The notes beneath the pieces were generated by a model. That model was not told the DNA's origin. It saw only the letters and a list, made by a program, of their open reading frames with translations, and ran no database searches. Of a stretch of 28,361 nucleotides of DNA, positions 23,362-28,361 are shown piece by piece (the first letter of the stretch is position 1; the number at the start of each line of letters is the position of its first letter). The translations under genes and the position numbers were made by a program. The stretch spans positions 1 through 28,361 of the IMG/VR virus record IMGVR_UViG_3300027573_000963; one strand, given 5' to 3'. The stretch is from a virus.

Positions 23362-24566
23362 TTTCCCTCTATTTCCTCTATAATTTCTTCAGCATATTTA
23401 ACCAGTCTCTTTTTAACATTGTCTGGTTCAGTCAAACCCTTAATGAAAGTGAGCATCGCTTGTTTCACATCGGATCCTTCATTTATTTCGGCATTTCTTA
23501 ATTGCCTTGAAGAGACAGTTGATACGCTTATTGAGGAGAGATAATTAACATTTTTACTCAATATATGATCCTTGATTGTTTGCTGATTAAGATGAAACAC
23601 ATCTGTATCTTTAAGTTTCACTATTAGACGGATAATTGAGTCCTTAATTGGATTCTTAACATCGAAAGCATCTACATCTGATAGAATTTTATCATTGATA
23701 GCGCTTTTGAATGCTTTATCTTCTTCTGAATAATCTAAATTTATTTCTATTAAATTTCTTACATGAGTGTCGATTATTTCATAATTATTTATATCGTCGG
23801 TATCTAATATAATAGTTGCTTTCTGATGGTCCCTTTCTCCGAACGATACCTTTTCCATAGATCCAGAGTATATGATTACTGGGTCTTTCTTGGACATCAC
23901 AGAGTGCTTATGAACATGGCCCATTACAGTAGCATCTATGCCCTTAAACATATCTAGAGGCAGCATAAGCTCATTGATACTAAAGCTATCCGGATTCTCT
24001 TGTTCTAGAGTTTTCTCTAGCATAAAGTGACCAACTACTATCTTTAATCCAGATAATCCATCGGTTATTTGATTTAATTGCTTTTTAAGAATATCAATGG
24101 CTTCAGCGTTGCTTTGAGCATTTAACATTCTGCGGTCGCGATATGGCATTAATATAAGATTAACTTTCGTGCTATTGGTAGAGCCTAATACAGAGTGGCA
24201 TCCCATATCAGAATAAACCGTTGTTTTATCTAATTGAAGATGATTGAATATATCTACTGTAGTAGTTGATATTACTCTTTGTTGGTCATGGTTTCCTACA
24301 ACAACCACTAACTCAAGTCCCTTACCTAAGGCTCGTTGAACACATTTAGAAAAGGCGTTCAGTTGCGCAGATGTGGGATGCCGAGTTTCGAAGATATCAC
24401 CAGTCAATACGACCAGTTTAACATCTTTCTTAATGAAGCGATCTATAATAGAATTAAAGGTTTCTGAATAGTCTAATAGCCGCGAGTTGTGCTGCGTGAC
24501 TGGATCTATTTTACCTAAATTATATCCTGCCCCAAAATGCGTATCGCCTATTATTCCAATCTTCAT
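23358..24566 (-). CDS. sbcD: SbcD/Mre11-like nuclease, T4 gp47-type
   Basis: SbcD is a Mn-dependent nuclease acting with SbcC. The calcineurin-like phosphoesterase ligands are complete: IGDTHFG (Asp8, His10), LTGDIF (Asp57), VGNHD (Asn92, His93), VGHFM (about 180) and MGHVHKHS (about 218). The C-terminal 150 residues hold the capping and Rad50-binding region. Length (402) equals cellular SbcD. The ATG overlaps the stop of the CHC2 gene with AGGT upstream. In T4-like phages this pair resects ends to start recombination-dependent replication. Confidence 0.96.
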   Translation of the reverse strand: MKIGIIGDTHFGAGYNLGKIDPVTQHNSRLLDYSETFNSIIDRFIKKDVKLVVLTGDIFETRHPTSAQLNAFSKCVQRALGKGLELVVVVGNHDQQRVISTTTVDIFNHLQLDKTTVYSDMGCHSVLGSTNSTKVNLILMPYRDRRMLNAQSNAEAIDILKKQLNQITDGLSGLKIVVGHFMLEKTLEQENPDSFSINELMLPLDMFKGIDATVMGHVHKHSVMSKKDPVIIYSGSMEKVSFGERDHQKATIILDTDDINNYEIIDTHVRNLIEINLDYSEEDKAFKSAINDKILSDVDAFDVKNPIKDSIIRLIVKLKDTDVFHLNQQTIKDHILSKNVNYLSSISVSTVSSRQLRNAEINEGSDVKQAMLTFIKGLTEPDNVKKRLVKYAEEIIEEIEGK

Positions 24567-25180
24567 TTTTTACCTATTAATCCTTTAATTTTATCATGAA
24601 ATTCTTTTGCTTTTTCCCAATCATCATCGGACATATCATCTAAGAAGGAATCTAATTTTGGGAAAATCTTTTTATCAGCCCACAATACCTTTCTATTATA
24701 TTCAGTAGTAGAATCTAGTTTTTGTAGATATTCTCTAATCATACTTCCAGTTTTAAATACATGGAAAGCCATGGTTTTCTCTGGGTCTCGCTTTTCTCTC
24801 TTTGGAAGAGTATCAAGAATTTTTTGTATGTCTTCTTCGGATGTTATGCCTATTAGTCTTGCTATTTCTTCCATGGCTTTAAAATAAGGACAAGGTTTAT
24901 ACTTGGCATAAAAGTCTATCAGAGTGCCATTGGAATTAAAACCAAAGCAATAGAAGCTATTTGTTTCCTGTGATACATAGCAGGACGGGGTTCGCTCTGC
25001 TCCCTCAGCATGAATTTTAAAGGGACATCTTATACGATGAGTAAATTCACCTGATCTGCATTGGCCGTATTCTATATCCAGCATATCAAGGATATCTATT
25101 ATATTTACTCTACTTAATATGACATCATCGAATCCATCTATCGCAAACCAAGGCTCTATTTCGTGCCAATCTTTTACCAT
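24563..25180 (-). CDS. CHC2 zinc-finger primase subunit with altered zinc site
   Basis: The 205-aa protein (ATG 25180; an in-frame TTG at 25192 is less likely) resembles the N-terminal zinc-binding domain of DnaG, which recognises the priming site. Residues 23-95 show NIIDILDMLDI, then RCPFKIH (Cys52, His57), TPSCYVS (Cys67), and FYCFGFNSNGTLIDF (Cys78). In DnaG this last motif is CFGC; here the final Cys is Phe81. Cys67 or Cys41 might substitute. There is no Toprim domain; the C-terminal half is helical and charged. It probably works with the Toprim protein at 4087-4824. It overlaps the FtsK gene end by 7 bases and sbcD by 4. Confidence 0.87.
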   Translation of the reverse strand: MVKDWHEIEPWFAIDGFDDVILSRVNIIDILDMLDIEYGQCRSGEFTHRIRCPFKIHAEGAERTPSCYVSQETNSFYCFGFNSNGTLIDFYAKYKPCPYFKAMEEIARLIGITSEEDIQKILDTLPKREKRDPEKTMAFHVFKTGSMIREYLQKLDSTTEYNRKVLWADKKIFPKLDSFLDDMSDDDWEKAKEFHDKIKGLIGKK

Positions 25181-26223
25181 AGTTTTTTCCAAAAATCAAG
25201 TAATGTGCTACGCTTATTACTATCACACACTTTAGTGATTTCGTCAACCCCCAAATAGGCTCCTTTGAACCTTAGCATCTCAAAAGTTCCACAGTTTAGT
25301 AGAGCGTCACCAGAGCCTAATAGTCTTTCAGCACCGTTTCTATCTAATACAACTCTAGAATCGACCGCAGATGAAACCCTGCAACTTACTCTCGATGGAA
25401 AGTTTGCTTTAATCAGACCAGTGACTACATCTACTGATGGTCGTTGCGTCGCCAAAATAATATGAATTCCACAGGCTCTTGATTTTTGAGCCAAGACCGT
25501 AACCTTGCTTTGAAAATCTTTTCTAAAGCTCTGCATCAAATCAGAAAATTCATCTATTACCAATACTATGTATGGTAGATTTTTAGCTGTTTTGGCGTTA
25601 TAGTCTATGATGTTATTAACAGATTTTTTTGCCATAACAGAAAATCTGTATTCCATTTCATCTATAAGGTCATCTAAAACATCTAGCGCATTTTCTGGGT
25701 CTGATACTACTGGATACAATAATTGCTTTATATTTTTGTAGTAAGAGAATTCAACTGTCTTTGGATCTATAAGAGCTAACTTTATATTTTTATTAGATAA
25801 AATAGTGCTACAAATTAAAGAGTGCAGCATGACAGACTTACCAGAACCAGTAGCACCTGCTAATAGCAAATGAGGCATTTTGGCTAAATCTATTATAAGA
25901 TCATCTCCATCATGAGTTTTGCCTAGTATTACGGGGATTTCTTCTTTGGCATATTCAAGAGCTGGCATTATAGAGCTAAAAGCTACTTCTTTCTGTTGTT
26001 GAGTTAAAAGCTCTACTGACACTAATCCCCTTTCAGTTATGGCTTTAACTATAGGCCTGCTGAAGGCTTTAAGTCCTAAGGCTATCTCTGTAGCATATTT
26101 TTCTAATTTATCTACTTTGGTGCCGGGACTTAATCTTAAAAAATATTTAGAAATAGTTCCATTATTTTGAACTTCTACTACTTCTGCTTTGATTTTCAAT
26201 TGGTCTAGTATTTCTTGCATCAT
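25174..26223 (-). CDS. FtsK/SpoIIIE-type DNA translocase motor without membrane and gamma domains
   Basis: FtsK-family motors pump double-stranded DNA using ATP. In 349 residues it has an alpha-like domain (1-100), Walker A GATGSGKS (123-130), a DPKTVEF motif (153-159), Walker B IVLVIDEFSDLM (219-230), and the family signature QKSRACGIHIILATQRPS (246-263). The N-terminal membrane domain and the C-terminal gamma (KOPS/XerD-contacting) domain of cellular FtsK are absent. A small two-helix membrane protein is encoded just upstream, overlapping by 62 bases. ATG 26223 or 26220; no strong ribosome binding site, so coupling is likely. It may move or segregate replicating phage DNA; it is not a terminase. 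Confidence 0.94.
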   Translation of the reverse strand: MMQEILDQLKIKAEVVEVQNNGTISKYFLRLSPGTKVDKLEKYATEIALGLKAFSRPIVKAITERGLVSVELLTQQQKEVAFSSIMPALEYAKEEIPVILGKTHDGDDLIIDLAKMPHLLLAGATGSGKSVMLHSLICSTILSNKNIKLALIDPKTVEFSYYKNIKQLLYPVVSDPENALDVLDDLIDEMEYRFSVMAKKSVNNIIDYNAKTAKNLPYIVLVIDEFSDLMQSFRKDFQSKVTVLAQKSRACGIHIILATQRPSVDVVTGLIKANFPSRVSCRVSSAVDSRVVLDRNGAERLLGSGDALLNCGTFEMLRFKGAYLGVDEITKVCDSNKRSTLLDFWKKLW

Positions 26224-26386
26224 CGTATTTCACACATAGTAAAAAGGCTAGGATAGCCGCTGTTATGGTTAGGAAAAAATAAGGAGCCATAGAATACATA
26301 ATTTTTATAGCAAATTTGGCTATTCTAAAAGCAAACAACATTCCTAGAATAAATATAAAAAATGCTATTAAAAAGAATGGTATCAT
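26162..26386 (-). CDS. Small two-helix membrane protein
   Basis: The 74-aa protein has two hydrophobic segments, about 3-20 and 33-53, separated by a basic turn (FRIAKFAIKIMYS), then a hydrophilic tail rich in Ser and Arg (SRSSRSSK). The ATG overlaps the preceding stop (ATGA). The tail region overlaps the start of the FtsK-like gene. A membrane anchor or partner for the motor is plausible from position. A holin-like protein is an alternative, but no lysis genes are near. Confidence 0.75.
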   Translation of the reverse strand: MIPFFLIAFFIFILGMLFAFRIAKFAIKIMYSMAPYFFLTITAAILAFLLCVKYDDARNTRPIENQSRSSRSSK

Positions 26387-26604
26387 TGAACCTTTTGTGC
26401 TTCAGCAAATATCTTATGAAGAATATCTATTTTGGCTTTATAGACAGCGCTTAGTATTTTTAAGGTCTCTGTCCCTGCTGAAGTATTTCCTACCTCTGTG
26501 CCAATGGAATTAATTAATTTAGCGTGAGCATCATTTTCATCGTTAATAGACTGGGCTAAAAATAATTTAAACTCATCTAATGAATAATTACTTTTCCTCG
26601 ACAT
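26383..26604 (-). CDS. Unknown 73-aa helical protein
   Basis: I choose ATG 26604 (MSRKSNYSLDEFKLFLAQS); a GTG at 26613 is an alternative. A GGGTG site lies about 7 bases upstream. The product is largely helical and polar with TETLKILSAVYKAKIDILHKIF as the main helix. It overlaps the coiled-coil gene by 17 bases and the membrane-protein gene by 4. No family recognised. Confidence 0.7.
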   Translation of the reverse strand: MSRKSNYSLDEFKLFLAQSINDENDAHAKLINSIGTEVGNTSAGTETLKILSAVYKAKIDILHKIFAEAQKVQ

Positions 26605-26947
26605 CTTTAACACCCAAATCTTTTTTAAGCGTGGCTAAATCTTTTTTAGTTTTATATAACTCATACTCTAGCTCATTAACCCTATCTCTTATTTTAAGCT
26701 CTTCTCTTATAGCTATAACAGCTAATGACAGCAGGCCTTCTCCAACATTTAAATTATCAAGGGCCACGCACGCTCTTTGTAGATCATCGACAATCTTTTT
26801 TTCTACATTTTTGTGAGCCTCTGATTTAAGCTTATCTAAAACTTTATCTCCTAATAACTTATGGAATTCTTTAAAGCATTTTTCTAAATGTTGTCTTGCT
26901 TGCTTTATCTTTTCTTCTATGGTTATGGGGGCACTTGGTGTTGCCAT
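26588..26947 (-). CDS. Unknown 119-aa coiled-coil protein
   Basis: A strong AAGGAG site precedes the ATG at 26947. The sequence is almost all helix: an N-terminal helix EEKIKQARQHLEKCFKEF, a central segment with hydrophobic LNVGEGLLSLAVIAI, and a C-terminal heptad-like coil RVNELEYELYKTKKDLATL. It would likely oligomerise. Position before the membrane protein and FtsK motor allows a shared complex, but this is a guess. Confidence 0.78.
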   Translation of the reverse strand: MATPSAPITIEEKIKQARQHLEKCFKEFHKLLGDKVLDKLKSEAHKNVEKKIVDDLQRACVALDNLNVGEGLLSLAVIAIREELKIRDRVNELEYELYKTKKDLATLKKDLGVKDVEEK

Positions 26948-26948
26948 T

Positions 26949-27266
26949 TTAAGTCTCCTTCGGATTGCATTTCAATATTAATCCACATCTTTTGTGCATT
27001 TCGTAAAAATGAAATACAAATTTATATTTTTTTTCGTCTATATAGCCTAAATCGTGTATTTTATATAAAGCATTGATTATTACATTAGTTTCAAAACACG
27101 GTTCTTCAAAAATATTAGTAACCCTGTCTAAATATTTAATCAATTCTATAAAATTTACGGATGCATTAACTTTTTCTAAATCAAGCACGACATTAGTAAC
27201 TCCGCTACAAAAGCAGAAGTTATCATCAGTCCTACCATCGCATCCTAAAATTAAGACAGCCTTCAT
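26949..27266 (-). CDS. Unknown 105-aa Cys-rich protein
   Basis: The ATG overlaps the dCMP deaminase stop (ATGA); the ribosome binding site is weak. Six cysteines (C9, C18, C20, C57, C94, C100) and several aromatic residues are seen. The start MKAVLILGCDGRTDDNF resembles a nucleotide or phosphate loop only loosely. No reliable family. Stop lies one base before the next start. Confidence 0.72.
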   Translation of the reverse strand: MKAVLILGCDGRTDDNFCFCSGVTNVVLDLEKVNASVNFIELIKYLDRVTNIFEEPCFETNVIINALYKIHDLGYIDEKKYKFVFHFYEMHKRCGLILKCNPKET

Positions 27267-27763
27267 CTATCATCATTCTTTAGACTTATCGTAATTGTTT
27301 CTAGACTAAATTTAAATTCTCTGGTATTCACACCGGCGGACTCTAAAAGCTTTCTAGAAGCCACGGTCTCGTCGGAGTCATGATACTTATCAGAAAGATA
27401 CACTATTTCCTTTATACCATTTTGAATTATTCTTTTAGCACAGTTATTGCATGGAAATAGAGTAACATAAATTTTACTACCCCTAATCCTAGATTGGTCA
27501 CTATTGTCTATAGCGTTTTCTTCAGAATGTGATGTATAGGCGTATTTTGTATCTAGAAACTTTCCTTCTCTATCCCAGGGAAATTGATGGGGATCGCAGC
27601 CACGAGGCAGTCCATTGTATCCTGTGCCGACGATATGATTAAATTCATCAACTATGCAGGCTCCAACTTGAGTATTCGGGTCTCTACTGCGCATAGATGC
27701 TAATACGGCGTTAGCCATAAAATAATCATCCCAACTTATTATATTTTCTCTGGGTCCTAACAT
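27263..27763 (-). CDS. dCMP deaminase
   Basis: This zinc enzyme converts dCMP to dUMP, the precursor of dTMP. The 166-aa protein has the deaminase motifs HSEENAI (His79, Glu81) and PCNNCAKRI (Cys105, Cys108), plus the family segment SRDPNTQVGACIVD (27-39) and GTGYNGLPRGC (46-56). Length and motifs match phage and cellular dCMP deaminases (T4 cd). The start is one base after the glycosylase stop (TAAtATG). A role in AT-rich DNA synthesis is reasonable. Confidence 0.93.
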   Translation of the reverse strand: MLGPRENIISWDDYFMANAVLASMRSRDPNTQVGACIVDEFNHIVGTGYNGLPRGCDPHQFPWDREGKFLDTKYAYTSHSEENAIDNSDQSRIRGSKIYVTLFPCNNCAKRIIQNGIKEIVYLSDKYHDSDETVASRKLLESAGVNTREFKFSLETITISLKNDDR

Positions 27764-27764
27764 A

Positions 27765-28361
27765 TTATAGCTCTTTATATTTGTTAATAATTGTCTTTAA
27801 ATTTTTAACATCTTGTTTAAACTCTAATCTTTTATCGGCTGGGGCATAAGCTCCAATATAAGCAGGATGGTATAGCGGGAAAATATCAACACCATACTTT
27901 TCTGATTTACGAATCTTGCCATGATCTACGGTTATCTTGAAATTGGTCAAAAATGATAATGCGGCAAACCTACCAAAAGTTACTATTAACTTTGGGGCAA
28001 TCAATTGTATTTGCCTTTCAAGGTATGAGCTGCAATGAAAAACCTGATATGGTAGTGGATCAGCGTTATCAGGTGGCCGGCATAAAACCGTGTTAGTAGT
28101 ATATACATCATTTCTACTAAGATCTAAACTGGCTAAAACCTTTTCGTATATTATACCAGATTTTCCAGGTGATGTAAGTGGCTTACGATGAACTGTTTCT
28201 TGGAATCCGGGAGCTTCAGCTATAAACATAACTTTAGCGTCCAAATTGCCCTGCCCCATTACATGTGGGTCATGACCATCTAAAAGCATATTACACCCTA
28301 AATCACACTTTTTACAAGATAAGACCTCATCTGATATTTCTTGATATACTCTTAACTTCAT
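27765..28361 (-). CDS. Family 4 (Fe-S) uracil-DNA glycosylase
   Basis: Family 4 glycosylases remove uracil from DNA and carry a 4Fe-4S cluster. The 198-aa protein shows Cys16/Cys19 (SCKKC), motif A AEAPGFQE (48-55), Cys94 (VLCRPPDN) and Cys110 as the other cluster ligands, the IVTFGRFAA strand (126-134), and motif B YHPAY (164-168). The ATG sits exactly at the window edge, so the ribosome binding site is not seen, but the length before Cys16 fits the family. Next to dCMP deaminase it may remove uracil incorporated from an enlarged dUMP/dUTP pool. Confidence 0.92.
   Translation of the reverse strand: MKLRVYQEISDEVLSCKKCDLGCNMLLDGHDPHVMGQGNLDAKVMFIAEAPGFQETVHRKPLTSPGKSGIIYEKVLASLDLSRNDVYTTNTVLCRPPDNADPLPYQVFHCSSYLERQIQLIAPKLIVTFGRFAALSFLTNFKITVDHGKIRKSEKYGVDIFPLYHPAYIGAYAPADKRLEFKQDVKNLKTIINKYKEL

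Noticed and set aside
26162-26386. Programmed -1 frameshift fusing the membrane protein to the FtsK motor
   Set aside because: The motor frame is +1 relative to the membrane-protein frame, and no classical slippery heptamer lies in the overlap; separate starts explain it.

Overview
The window reads as part of a large tailed-phage genome. Every convincing gene lies on the minus strand, genes are packed with 1-4 base overlaps or gaps of a few bases, and the content is a phage replication, recombination and nucleotide set mixed with many small unknown proteins. No gene-free stretch exceeds about 150 bases, and I see no rRNA, tRNA, CRISPR array or insertion sequence. Stops TAA, TAG and TGA are all used, so the code looks standard. 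DNA is AT-rich; the two leftmost genes look less so by eye. Phage identity is inferred from gene content: no terminase, portal or major capsid gene is visible. The host is not identifiable.

Layout in transcription order (right to left). 28361-26949: family-4 uracil-DNA glycosylase, dCMP deaminase, a small unknown. 26947-24563: two small helical proteins, a two-helix membrane protein, an FtsK/SpoIIIE motor and the zinc-finger part of a split primase. 24566-20294: SbcD and SbcC (T4 gp47/gp46-like), a dNMP-kinase-like protein and a small basic protein. 20370-18503: a HAD 5'-nucleotidase, an unknown, and a protein with a chitobiase-like domain that looks virion-associated. 18494-14615: a Cas4/RecB-like nuclease with Fe-S cysteines, a sigma factor carrying a zinc-ribbon insertion, an unknown, trigger factor and a small unknown, ended by a terminator. 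14557-9392: DNA polymerase III alpha with an apparently active PHP domain, flanked by small unknowns. 9286-8672: a zinc-binding single-stranded DNA binding protein with its own promoter and terminator. 8609-2035: RuvC, DnaJ, an exported trypsin-like protease, RecA, a duplicated zinc-ribbon protein, the Toprim part of the primase, a sigma-region-4-only protein, translation initiation factor IF3 and an archaeal-type GAPDH-like protein, ended by a strong terminator. 1887-1: two unknown genes, perhaps structural, the second running off the window.

Together these encode a largely self-sufficient replication and recombination machine, a dNTP-modifying set, and an unusual group acting on host gene expression: two sigma-like factors, IF3, trigger factor and DnaJ. 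The most unusual points are phage-encoded trigger factor plus IF3 plus DnaJ, the GAPDH-like enzyme, the secreted protease inside a recombination operon, the primase split over about 20 kb with one zinc ligand lost, the zinc ribbon inside a sigma factor, and the stripped FtsK motor beside a tiny membrane protein.
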